A DNA stretch of 64,000 bases from Holophagae bacterium. GTDB taxonomy: Bacteria; Acidobacteriota; Holophagae; Acanthopleuribacterales; Acanthopleuribacteraceae. The notes under the pieces are model-generated. The model ran no database searches, was not told the origin of the DNA, and saw only the letters and a list, made by a program, of their open reading frames with translations. Where the stretch lies: NCBI GenBank assembly GCA_030429565.1, contig JAUIFE010000004.1, positions 499,335 to 563,334 of the forward strand, in the 5' to 3' direction. Within the stretch, counting starts at the first letter, position 1; each line of letters starts with the position of its first letter. The position numbers and the translations under genes are program-made. Shown here piece by piece: positions 58,901 through 64,000 of the stretch.

Positions 58901-60121
58901 ACCACCGAAACGGCGGCGGAAATAACCACTTACCACTACGATGCCAACGGCAACCTCATCCGTGAGGATCGTCCGGACGGCAGCGCCGCATACGCCTACG
59001 ACGCCGCCAACCGGCTGGTCGAAGCCTTAACCGACAACGGCACGGCTGAATACTTCTACGATGATCGCGGCAACCGCATTGCAGCGGTGATCAACGGCGA
59101 ACGCACCGACTACTTGGTCGACACCAACCGTACCTACGCGGCGGTGCTGGCCGAAATCAGCCCCAATCGCGGCCCGCCGACCGTCACCTACACCATCGCC
59201 GACCGCCTCATCAGCCAACACCGCAACGGTGACACAAGCTACTACCACCGCGACCCACACCAAAACATCACCCAGCTCAGCGACAGCAGCGGCGCCGTCA
59301 CCGACCGCTACCGCTACAACGCCTGGGGCGACCTCAGCGACCAAAGCGGCGACACAACCAACGCCTACCGCTACACCGGCGAGCGCTACGACAGCCACAC
59401 CGGCTGGTACTACCTACGCGCCAGGTATATGGACCCAGGCCAAGGCCGCTTCACCACCATGGACCTCTATCCTGGCCGCGCCTACGCCCCACTCACCCTC
59501 AACAAATACCTCTACGCCGACGCCAACCCCGTCAACAACATCGACCCCACCGGTTACTTCAGCCTCGGCGACATCAGCGCCGCCAACGGCATCCGCAACA
59601 TCCTTTCTGACATTCAAGTCAACACAGGGATGAACCTGTTGGATGCAGGAAAAGAGAAGGACGCCGACAAAGTCGCCAGAAACTTTGGCATTTCGGTTGG
59701 AACAAATATTGGAACTCTTGCAGCAATACCGATTGTTTTCAAGTTAAGTACCACCTTCTCGAAATTAAGATCGCTTGGTGGAGCAAGGAAGATCTGGATT
59801 GGAAACCAATTAAAAAAAGATTGTGTTTGGTGCTCAACTAAAATGGCTGAGAAAATGGGTTTTCCTCTAGATGTTGTCCCAAAAAACAGTACCTTACCAG
59901 GCATAATAAATATATTCCCCGGAGAATCAACTCACTATGTTTTTCGGTTCGAGAACGGTGATATTTTTGATGCTGCAGTTTTGTACAATATACTACTTAC
60001 GAATAATTCAATACCCGAAGGGCTAGTATTTTTAAAACATGTCGATACATTTTCCTCTGAAGAATATGCTATAATCGAGGAGATTCTTAGGTATTTTCTT
60101 GTCGAAGGTAAAAAATTATGA
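46991..60121 (+). CDS. Giant exported Ig/FG-GAP/RHS polymorphic toxin
   Basis: 4376 residues. A signal peptide (residues 1-29, ending SPLFA) is followed by a beta-helix-like region (about 30-440), putative-Ig (He_PIG) modules of 91-92 residues (about 453-975), CARDB-like parts (985-1190 and 1657-1745), FG-GAP/VCBS repeats (1200-1655) and a second He_PIG block (1746-2745). RHS/YD repeats run from about 2946, with the core RARYMDPGQGRF near 4143 and DPTGYF near 4184. The tip (about 4190-4376) is A/T-rich and differs from the cassette downstream. It has Cys4278, Cys4281, His4315 and Asp4327, a papain-like order. Start is TTG at 46991 with GAGG upstream. Its TGA overlaps the next gene's ATG. The RHS part probably encapsulates and delivers the tip to competitors or hosts. 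Confidence 0.9.
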   Translation: MTRRPFAFSYFCAIIFGAAFFGGSSPLFAKGTTTLPCAACDEGAILISQGFSLNADEEDPSAQVPASLQPYFHQVVDAVSGEKRWLFDLGPRKLMVYNQAQISVTGSGRLPNLEIRTQCEVYVAEGSGFQLRGQQGGRFDILAGGEIRYDGYIDSQMDQAMAVIRLNSNCGPLITGSQSRLRTQGNRAVAESVRLQTCAGHIFLAGSIDIEYAAGDQAGEAMVVALAGQVDIDGATIYEQNENDVRQTSGIHIRSQGDTTPGRIMVEAAYDLTVYGLGFPWKNEDPLVFNTADSQGTLSIDKGNETQKGAMVQLISKTGDLFLHDFAIDVANHQNAFSEVLLNAKGNITVANNGHQTPRVAIDGRGLSGDHNRGATLALQSHTAKVLLLQGTALDAGGLDASQTGHIQLTSCLGIYSQAQVNPVAEAHSDCDSQTPQMGYESLRLAPTTLPAATPGLAYATTLNANHSGGMPSLFRLVDAPAGVVLNAYSGLLTWAEPTSGTHTMTVEAVAGCSRVVQVLTLDVSGDSVNRAPIFVSTPILDALVDEDYHYSVAVNDPDHASDQLTVSLQQGPAGMVYNAATGALRWRPDATQVGEHAVQLQVHDPLAAMAQQAFSVTVAPRPNRAPVFTSEPELYGTAGQTYRYQATAQDPDGDTLTFWVVNGPTGMLVSNDGLVTWTTNRDDAGVYAVTLEVRDPSGASAQQVYQLALSPAPNRAPEFTATPGTDVVAEQTYLYQATAQDEDGDSLTFSRIAGPNGLTIDAASGLVTWTTTRDHVGDHNVTLEVTDGNGGSDQQTFTLTVGPAPNRAPEFTSTPITDVLAEQTYQYQATAQDADGDTLTFTRIAAPESLTIDTATGLVAWTPTLEQSGEQQVILEVIDGNGGSDQQAFTLLVTLPSNGAPRITSTPVTSVALGTTYAYQVTATDPDQDPLTYSLVAGPAGMTQDADSGLMTWDTPNACSEGQFDITTRVTDPRGAGDEQTFTLLLQREGAERNYTFVVDRAGNGQRLINETDETNNTASLRVRACGQWREHVCSIDHSTPPAPTTEPLATGTRDGTQNIIKHNAQPGIDLRVAGFDRSLEVVDPQTLERSGELRVEVENNGLDPFTGTFAVRLFEDQNSNGSYDAEDELLGEQQVIDLAATESTWLTFPLHGRALFAGNVLYAQLDTTSLVTENDESNNLIHSGAYLGYRPPTGFLMPVLEWKWTNEEDNGAYANTQMAPLVVNVNDDNGDGVINENDVPDVLTVGGDCHGSGRGKLVALDGRNGAVLWSTDPATHSVLGCFGIAAGDLDDDGLIEIVALGANENREHFMIFEHDGSFKLFSEDLGYVPYAGYGDTNFTLADLNRDGTPEILFSKRIYNNQGQLLAEGPGDPDRNYQPVAVDLDLQGDMEVIYGAYAMRSDGSLYWDATDIAPEQTFNFVFRGAVGNLDDDPMPEIVLTSTNRASAGRVVALEHDGTLKWYGRGDFNRSRGGGQATIADFDGDGEPEVGIAGRTEYTVLETDGSLKWETDIVDASSGYTGSTVFDFDGDGRFEVVMSDEEYLYVFDGNTGRILFRENALSGTLTEYPVVADVDGDNRAEIITSSNRHGFLGAPPEGSEWGIFVYGDRFNNWVNARRMWHQNDYSVTNVNDDGTIPTHPDPYWLYPQTNLYHSQISPGLNPLAAPDLTISRVREENCNCPEQINLSARIGNGGSATAPAGVPISIYTDLPAQGGRLLGVVHTSRILKPGEYEDIRYAANNSPCLTTPPSFVSDPLLRHPQGEWYRFRLEAHNPNGDTLTYSIVNYENEWLAYNEFLRFDESTNEVQIVPWALPGQYPIAVEVHNSRGGMDQLIWTVDIYDTGNVAPRITSEAVTDAYTNIPYSYRVTAVDDNGHDLEFTLIEGIEGMNLDPQTGELTWLPTVRLQRVDVTIEVHDGRGGRDRQFFTVTTQNLRPVFVSEVPERVAVVLGESWSYQPQAVDPNGDPVRFSISSNTEWTYDAETNTVTYRPISRSGGGVLVFADDPYGGRTVQSIRYTHLLPEDNSPPTVVSTPPTQALVDQPFSYQIVAEDPDGDLLHFTRGSYQSGLAVSPEGLLTWVPTQTGTFQVGAYIDDYRGNRIRYLFQLNVIERTNQSPTFTRVPENLVLAPGQNYQFQLQAEDGDGDALTFYLVDGPTSLTVDASGLLTWTAQTIGNYNLTVGVRDDFGAASQASNVIVVSESNENPAFTNLPENAQVTLGASYTYQLEASDADSDSLIFTLDQGPAGLALSEGGLIEWTPDQIGNFEVRITLADGRGGFSQGGFSIAVVDQPNQAPVIATTPPTEAIILGGRFYYQLYAYDPDGDELTIAIETAPDGLQMSDTHLMSWTPSAIGSYEVVVIAVDPDGAYVRQTIPVLVVEDPSNEPPQITSVPMQITRVLSPYAYQVEVTDADGDSLTYSLSESPEGMTINAVTGLITWTPDETQIGTNHVTVRVDDAREAWASQIFALRVTEEENRAPQFTSTPELSVPQDQLWSYAMSAVDADNDVLTFQLISAPAGMAINENRLQWEPETLGEFEVLVSVRDAYAGSDEQRFTITVTDPLGNRAPRFTTQPQVAIPVDQVWMYSFDAEDADGDAVTFSLIEAPQEMTLLGQTLNWTPTEMGFVQVAILAEDNQGAQTEQRFTLTVQFQGNHPPRFTSDPIVTAEVGRRYFYDAQVEDLDGYPIEFSLEQAPTTMTRDRWRGILTWEPTMDDLGEHEITVVVTDAHGARALQHYTLRVVDPGDITPPIIGLNYDRTEFDLGETFNFNVATPDRGDIATIEARLGDQAIALDENLYGAWVSNQSGELHLVVTARDDAGNEATAQGTIFVADPSDTNAPLVAIHTPQRHGTITAPTDVIATVQDERLSHWVLDITRAGEECYKTIARGTNQLDHQSAGLFDTSLLRNGMYHLRLSAFDQGGSATGDFATVILAGKLKAGHFEVGVKDLALPLKGIPVELNRQYDSSDKCPGDFGYGWRLAEPDVQLNISMALFWELDKQYICVSPSGHVKYPPYEFCNGVELPYYCVADSYAHYVSVTMPDGSTESWDVEIDTVGNIERTCTEIDVPRGVSFIFKPRPGTTSTLEITDQPYYFFAPFQQDDGTVDYLIVDDEFRPMDPKNFRLVTKDNIEFLINKDTGLRSIRDLEDNRVAYNRFGIMHSAGIGIRYERDAADRIVRAIDPDGESIHYGYDERGDLVSVTNREGHTTGYRYDANHNLIEVVDPNGDIPAKLHYDETGRLVAQEDPYGNRINYDHDIEGRQERITDRNGGLHVYIYDEQGYVVQATDPLGFTTAYEYDAGGHEIVKREAVGTALERRTERTFNEAGRILTETDPAGRVTTYTYDAGGDILRYDGPGGLAYDFEYDNYGRIVTVIDPMGDTKTNDYDGLIKTITEPGGFIRRERYSRFGRLIEVTDADGAVTRITENSQGRRLREERDIVDSAGDIETLVWQNSYDRDGRLLTHTDPLGAVTQHTYDVNGRKISTRDALGRETRFVYAPNGKEVRRILPDGTHLITTYDAEGQPLSQTSTFGAVTHNEWDAAGRLVATTDAQGATVRFGYDALHRQTDSFDPQNRHTQYVFDNLNRKTAVIDAAGAVTATEYDAAGNPIRKTKPSGHVTETEYDAKGRRTRIIHGDGGLERFAYDARNQLIQKTDQLGFVTRFEYDANQRLTDVFDAAGGVTSFSYDTLGREIAVTDAEGRTTERRYDPLGRVTRRILPDGRFERFTYNLLGNQTQHTDFSGRTTNFVYDQDNRLRERRYADGSVHRFEYDALGLLRLSASPDRQRNYDYSVTGRLTRITNDNGTWIDYGYNDAGFLTDVTTPFGQTLSSYNNAGRRDSITSAEGETTHFAYDADGWIDTVTFPNGNVAHTTHDAAGRVTTNDLVDATGNLLAAYEAQYDLRGNRTALTEADGFTRTYQYDALSRLTEERISDPNQAGEDVFLFEYDAVGNRVRSTFNNEDTIAVYDVTDRLETTETAAEITTYHYDANGNLIREDRPDGSAAYAYDAANRLVEALTDNGTAEYFYDDRGNRIAAVINGERTDYLVDTNRTYAAVLAEISPNRGPPTVTYTIADRLISQHRNGDTSYYHRDPHQNITQLSDSSGAVTDRYRYNAWGDLSDQSGDTTNAYRYTGERYDSHTGWYYLRARYMDPGQGRFTTMDLYPGRAYAPLTLNKYLYADANPVNNIDPTGYFSLGDISAANGIRNILSDIQVNTGMNLLDAGKEKDADKVARNFGISVGTNIGTLAAIPIVFKLSTTFSKLRSLGGARKIWIGNQLKKDCVWCSTKMAEKMGFPLDVVPKNSTLPGIINIFPGESTHYVFRFENGDIFDAAVLYNILLTNNSIPEGLVFLKHVDTFSSEEYAIIEEILRYFLVEGKKL
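58339..59645 (+). repeat. RHS core direct repeat, copy 1
   Basis: About 1.3 kb of the RHS repeats, core and the start of the tip is repeated at 60872-62178, offset 2533 bp, with only scattered differences. The identity ends near the sequence encoding NLLDAGKEKDADKVARNF, beyond which the tips diverge. This is the likely recombination arm. Confidence 0.9.
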
Positions 60122-60648
60122 AAAAGCTAGTGTTAGGCATATGCGGCTCACCTGGCAGTGGTGCTGGCTACTTCTGTCAAAACATGCATGATCTGAAGAA
60201 CATAAGCTTCAGCAGGACTTTGATAAACAGAGCAGACACTCTTAAGGAGATTTCTTTTGATTTCCAGAATACGAACATTGTAATCAGAGAAATCGAATCA
60301 CCCTGCTTTTATCTTGACAATTGCTTTGAGTATTTAAATAATAATTCTGATAAAATTATATTCTGCGTGCCGCAAGTAGACTTTCTTTTCGAAGCATCAG
60401 AAAGAACCACAAATGCCTTTTTGACGTACGCTTCTCGAGCAGGCCTGAACAGGAAATTGATAGCATTAGTGAACGATCCTTACCTTGGTAAATCTTCCCG
60501 AGGATATTTAGACAAATCGTTGTTTAGTGATATTTTCTCAGAATTAAATCTTGGATCAGATGTATTTTTCACGCAAATCGGAAAGGATCTCACTGAAACA
60601 AAAAAAGAGGATCTTTTCGCCATTTATAAAACCGCCATACTTGTATAG
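60118..60648 (+). CDS. Candidate immunity protein to RHS tip
   Basis: 176 residues, no family recognised. It overlaps the toxin stop by ATGA and has GAAGGT upstream, as immunity genes of RHS and CDI toxins commonly do. The N-terminus is a beta strand and a glycine-rich loop, LGICGSPGSGAG (residues 6-17), like a P-loop but without the Lys-Ser/Thr. A later IALVNDP strand at 115-121 and GY at 129-130 are shared with the second copy. The fold may therefore be a degenerate NTPase, which is my inference. The DNA is much more A/T-rich than the core, as expected for a transferred cassette. Confidence 0.7.
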   Translation: MKKLVLGICGSPGSGAGYFCQNMHDLKNISFSRTLINRADTLKEISFDFQNTNIVIREIESPCFYLDNCFEYLNNNSDKIIFCVPQVDFLFEASERTTNAFLTYASRAGLNRKLIALVNDPYLGKSSRGYLDKSLFSDIFSELNLGSDVFFTQIGKDLTETKKEDLFAIYKTAILV

Positions 60649-60851
60649 GTCAAATAAACCAAATAAAAAAAAACAATGAAAACTACGAGTCCCGACAGAA
60701 TAAAACCAACCTCCTTCTGCTATCATGAAAGCCATCTATACATCGCACATCATGCGAAATCCAAATTTCCTAAATTGTAGAAACAAAGCCAGTAACCCGT
60801 TTTCTTCATAACAAGCTAAGTTGGGGGTTCTGTTTTTTATCCTGTCCTTCA
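60649..60851. other. Spacer between RHS cassettes
   Basis: 203 bp, A/T-rich, with a poly-A stretch near 60665. No promoter and no ribosome binding site precedes the ATG at 60852. This supports a silent status of the second cassette. Confidence 0.5.
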
Positions 60852-62654
60852 ATGAGTTCCCACCGGGAGCACCGCTATCACTACACCGTGACCGGCCGCT
60901 GGGCCCGCATCACCAACGACAACGGCACTTGGATCGACTACGGTTATAACGACGCCGGGTTCTTAACAGACGTCACGACCCCCTTCGGTCAAACCCTTTC
61001 CAGCTACAACAACGCCGGCAGACGCGAAAGCATCGCCTCGGCTGAAGGTGAAACAACCCACTTCGCCTACGACGCCGACGGCTTGATCGACACCGTCACC
61101 TTCCCCAACGGCAATGTCGCCCACACCACCCACGACGCGGCCGGCCGGGTGACGACCAACGATTTAGTCGACGCTACCGGCAACCTGCTCGCCGCCTACG
61201 AGGCGCAATACGACTTGCGTGGCAACCGGACAGCTCTCACCGAGGCCGATGGTTTCACACGCACGTACCAATACGACGCCCTCTCGCGTTTGACCGAAGA
61301 ACACATCAGCGATCCAAACCAAGCCGGCGAAGATGTGTTCCTTTTCGAATACGATGCCGTCGGCAACCGCGTGCGCAGCACTTTCAACAACGAAGACACC
61401 ATCGCCGTCTACGACGTCACCGACCGTCTGGAAACCACGGAAACGGCGGCGGGAATAACCACTTACCACTACGATGCCAACGGCAACCTCATCCGCGAGG
61501 ATCGTCCGGACGGCAGCGCCGCGTACGCCTATGACGGCGCCAACCGACTGGTCGAAGCTTTAACCGACAGCGGCACGGCTGAATACTTCTATAATGATTG
61601 CGGCAACCGCATTGCAGCGGTCATCAACGGCGAACGCACCGACTATTTGGTTGACACCAACCGCACCTACGCGGCGGTACTGGCCGAAATCAGCCCCAAT
61701 CGCGGCCCGCCAACCGTCACCTACACCATCGCCGACCGCCTTATCAGCCAACACCGCGACGGTGACACAAGCTACTACCACCGCGACCCGCACCAAAACA
61801 TCACCCAGCTCAGCGACAGCAGCGGCGCCGTCACCGACCACTACCGCTACAACGCCTGGGGCGACCTCCGCGACCAAAGCGGCGACACAACCAACGCCTA
61901 CCGCTACACCGGCGAGCGCTACGACAGCCACACCGGCTGGTACTACCTACGCGCCAGGTATATGGACCCAGGCCAAGGCCGCTTCACCACCATGGACCTC
62001 TATCCTGGCCGCGCCTACGCCCCACTCACCCTCAACAAATACCTCTACGCCGACGCCAACCCCGTCAACAACATCGACCCCACCGGTTACTTCAGCCTCG
62101 GCGACATCAGCGCCGCCAACGGCATCCGCAACATCCTTTCTGACATTCAAGTCAACACAGGGATGAACCTGTTGGATGCAGGAAAGGAAAAAGACGCCGA
62201 CAAAGTAGCCAGGAACTTTGGTATTTCGGTTGGAAGTAATGTTGGCTTTTTGGCCGCATTACCAGTTGTTCTGAAACTTTCAAGTCAGTTCGCAAAATTA
62301 CGTTCGTTAGCGAGCGCTAGAAAGCTAAATATTGGGCAACAAAGTTGGAACGATTGTGTTGCTTGCTCAGTCAATATGGCCAAAAAGCTCGGTATAGACC
62401 CTGTAGAGGTCTCTAAGGCAAGCGGCAAAGCCGGAATTATGAACATCTTCCCCTATGAATCGACACATTATGTTCTCAGATTAGAATCAGGAGAAATTTA
62501 CGATGCTGCGATATATTTCAACATCTTACAGAACAACAATGATATAATACCAGAAGGCTTAGAGTGGCTTGCGAAAATAGACACATTCACCCCGGAAGCA
62601 TATGAGGAAATAGAAAAACTACTACGACATTTCATCATAAAGGAACTACCATGA
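60852..62654 (+). CDS. Orphan RHS-core cassette with alternative toxin tip
   Basis: 600-residue open frame. Residues from about 7 to 443 repeat the end of the giant RHS protein almost identically, including RARYMDPGQGRF and DPTGYFSLGD. After that the tip shares the order and spacing of the first tip but is diverged. Cys502, Cys505, His539 and Asp551 align with Cys4278, Cys4281, His4315 and Asp4327, with the same 37- and 12-residue intervals. It has no signal peptide and no Shine-Dalgarno sequence before ATG 60852, so it is probably not delivered as it stands. It is best read as a silent donor cassette that can replace the tip of the giant gene. Confidence 0.8.
   Translation: MSSHREHRYHYTVTGRWARITNDNGTWIDYGYNDAGFLTDVTTPFGQTLSSYNNAGRRESIASAEGETTHFAYDADGLIDTVTFPNGNVAHTTHDAAGRVTTNDLVDATGNLLAAYEAQYDLRGNRTALTEADGFTRTYQYDALSRLTEEHISDPNQAGEDVFLFEYDAVGNRVRSTFNNEDTIAVYDVTDRLETTETAAGITTYHYDANGNLIREDRPDGSAAYAYDGANRLVEALTDSGTAEYFYNDCGNRIAAVINGERTDYLVDTNRTYAAVLAEISPNRGPPTVTYTIADRLISQHRDGDTSYYHRDPHQNITQLSDSSGAVTDHYRYNAWGDLRDQSGDTTNAYRYTGERYDSHTGWYYLRARYMDPGQGRFTTMDLYPGRAYAPLTLNKYLYADANPVNNIDPTGYFSLGDISAANGIRNILSDIQVNTGMNLLDAGKEKDADKVARNFGISVGSNVGFLAALPVVLKLSSQFAKLRSLASARKLNIGQQSWNDCVACSVNMAKKLGIDPVEVSKASGKAGIMNIFPYESTHYVLRLESGEIYDAAIYFNILQNNNDIIPEGLEWLAKIDTFTPEAYEEIEKLLRHFIIKELP
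60872..62178 (+). repeat. RHS core direct repeat, copy 2
   Basis: Partner of 58339-59645 at a 2533-bp offset. The first 50 bases are already diverged in places, but then the copies are nearly identical until the tips part. Confidence 0.9.
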
Positions 62655-63187
62655 AGTCTTTTACCCTGGGAATATGCGGCGCGCCGGTAAGTGGGTCAGG
62701 TCACTTCTGTAGAAATGTAAAAGATTTCTTTGGCGCCACCTATTCGAAAAGAATGTTTATCGGAACGGACTTAATAAAAGAATCTAACCTAACACTGCCT
62801 ACAGCAAATATCAAAATCAATGAGTTTGTCACTCCTTTGTTCCATATGTCTGAATGTTTCAACTGGTTGGGTAAAAATTCAGATATAATTTTATTCATGA
62901 TATGCAAACAGAAGCATCTTTTCAAGAGCTCGAAAGGAACCATTGATTCACTCAGGGAAAACATCTTAGAAAAATCAAAGACAAATGTCATAATCGCAAT
63001 AAATGATCCTTTTTCCAATAGATCACCCAATGGTTATGCTTCGGAGGAAGAATTTCCGGAGTTATTATCGACATTGAGTAGATTTTACGGGCCAGTCATT
63101 TCAAGGATTGGACGCTACCATGAAGAAACCAACTTTACTGATATTGAACATGTTTTAGACTTAGCTACTAACTTATACGATTGTTGA
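62651..63187 (+). CDS. Candidate immunity protein, second cassette
   Basis: 178 residues, a homologue of the product of 60118-60648. It starts with the same strand and glycine loop, LGICGAPVSGSGHFC (residues 6-20), and has the AINDP motif at 116-120 with NGYA nearby. The rest is divergent, which fits a partner matched to a different tip. It overlaps the orphan RHS frame by ATGA (62651-62654), with AAGGA six bases upstream. Without a promoter it would be expressed only if transcription reads through from the giant gene or after recombination. Confidence 0.7.
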   Translation: MKSFTLGICGAPVSGSGHFCRNVKDFFGATYSKRMFIGTDLIKESNLTLPTANIKINEFVTPLFHMSECFNWLGKNSDIILFMICKQKHLFKSSKGTIDSLRENILEKSKTNVIIAINDPFSNRSPNGYASEEEFPELLSTLSRFYGPVISRIGRYHEETNFTDIEHVLDLATNLYDC

Positions 63188-63413
63188 TAAACTAAAACTC
63201 TAATAAAACGCGGTATATCAAACATTTTCTTTACGACTGAACTTACCGATTTTTGGCGACAAAGTCGCAAAACCTTTTGCCTGCAGTATCTCGTGATAAT
63301 ACTAGCCATACCTACCAGAATACCTGTTCTATTCCAGTCCGTTACGAACCTATTCTTGACGCGTTTTTAGTTAAAACTTTCGCGATTTAACCTAAACTGA
63401 GCGATTCGGGTGG
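63188..63413. other. A/T-rich spacer before third RHS fragment
   Basis: 226 bp with no gene. A weak inverted repeat GCGAC/GTCGC near 63257-63269 is flanked by T and A runs and might be a terminator of the second cassette. The 10-bp sequence TGAGCGATTC ends at 63407. Confidence 0.4.
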
Positions 63414-63764
63414 ATGAAATACACCAACGGGAACCTAACCCGCGGGGACCGCCCCGACGGCAGCGCCGCTTATGCTTACGACGGCGCTAACCGGCTGGTC
63501 GAAGCCTTGACCGAGCAGGGCGTGGCCGAGTACTTCTGCGATGATCGCGGCAACCGCATAGCCGACGTCATCAACGGTGAGCGCACCGATTATTTGGTCG
63601 ACATAAACCGTACCTACGCGGCGGTGCTGGCCGAAATCAGCCCCAATCGCGGCCCGTCGACCGTCACCTACACCATCGCCGGCCGCCTCATCAGCCAACG
63701 CCGCGACGGTGCCACAAGCTACTACCACCGCGACCCACACCAAAACACCTGAGTTGAGCGATTC
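63398..63764. repeat. 10-bp direct repeats flanking RHS fragment
   Basis: TGAGCGATTC occurs at 63398-63407 and 63755-63764, just outside the two ends of the truncated RHS fragment. They may be a duplication left by insertion, a recombination footprint or chance. Confidence 0.5.
63414..63752 (+). pseudogene. Truncated RHS-core fragment
   Basis: A 112-codon frame matching only an internal part of the RHS repeats. It aligns with 58939-59268 (offset 4480) and 61472-61801 (offset 1947). It covers the segments RPDGSAAYAYDGANRLVEAL to SYYHRDPHQN and then stops before the core motif. It has no ribosome binding site, no core and no tip. It is more diverged than copy 2, so it is an older remnant. Direct repeats of 10 bp flank it. 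Confidence 0.8.
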
Positions 63765-64000
63765 TGTTTTTGAACAGTGCAGTTGAGTTGCTGTTTCTCA
63801 AAAAACGACGTTAGACAGAATAAATGTTCAAAGCTGAGCTTTTTATCTTCGATACGGGAGGCGTTTTGCCCGCTCACGCAGCGCGTCGCGGTTGATTTTT
63901 TGAATTCTCGGCTGATTTAGGTCGCGAATGCGTCATCAAGACGCATTTCTCCTGTCTTTGAAAGAAAACTCTGGGTGCTTCCCTAAAGAAAGACAGGCGG

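Noticed and set aside
63753..64000. End of the window after the RHS fragment
   Set aside because: No further RHS, toxin or other gene could be supported in these 248 bp.

Overview
This 64-kb window is a chromosomal segment of a GC-rich Gram-negative-type bacterium. The gene content points to Acidobacteriota, possibly the marine Holophagae/Acanthopleuribacter group: a divergent ECF sigma factor and a Ser/Thr kinase fused to TPRs, very large propeller-type hybrid histidine kinases, a long extracellular Ig/FG-GAP/RHS protein and repeat-rich intergenic DNA. This placement is an inference from gene style; no rRNA or tRNA gene is visible to confirm it.

Layout. 1-760: no recognisable gene. 0.8-9.7 kb: housekeeping block on the minus strand: parA-parB (chromosome segregation), miaB (tRNA thiolation), dnaE (replicative polymerase) and era (ribosome assembly). 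A 1.24-kb gap between dnaE and miaB (4104-5346) holds a mosaic of inverted and tandem repeats and an array of four palindromes at an exact 64-bp period. 9.9-14.4 kb: rarA coupled to a GHMP kinase, an M20 amidohydrolase and an unknown protein. 14.6-24.1 kb: a YfiH/PgeF-type protein, a 1738-residue hybrid sensor kinase, a secreted M43 metalloprotease overlapping an NRDE/TANGO2 protein, and a radical SAM protein. 24.8-31.1 kb: a secreted alpha/beta hydrolase, the ECF sigma factor and the Ser/Thr kinase-TPR protein. 31.1-38.6 kb: a Q/T-rich protein of unknown function, an AlkA-type glycosylase, Lon protease and a PLP decarboxylase. 38.6-40.1 kb: empty. 40.1-46.0 kb: a small secreted protein with a perfect terminator, a second hybrid kinase with an Hpt domain, and a protein of exact 45-residue TPR-like repeats.

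47-63.8 kb is the most interesting part: a polymorphic-toxin locus. A 4376-residue exported protein (signal peptide, Ig-like modules, FG-GAP/CARDB segments, RHS/YD repeats, RHS core) ends in a variable tip. It overlaps by ATGA a small gene, the likely immunity gene. Downstream lies a second, promoterless-looking RHS-core cassette with a related but diverged tip and its own overlapping partner gene, then a third, truncated RHS fragment. About 1.3 kb of core is duplicated almost identically, so recombination could swap the tip and immunity pair. Both tips keep a Cys-His-Asp pattern with identical spacing, suggesting a papain-fold toxin. Both partner proteins share a glycine-rich loop like a P-loop without its lysine.

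TTG and GTG starts behind strong Shine-Dalgarno sequences and 4-base start/stop overlaps are frequent here.
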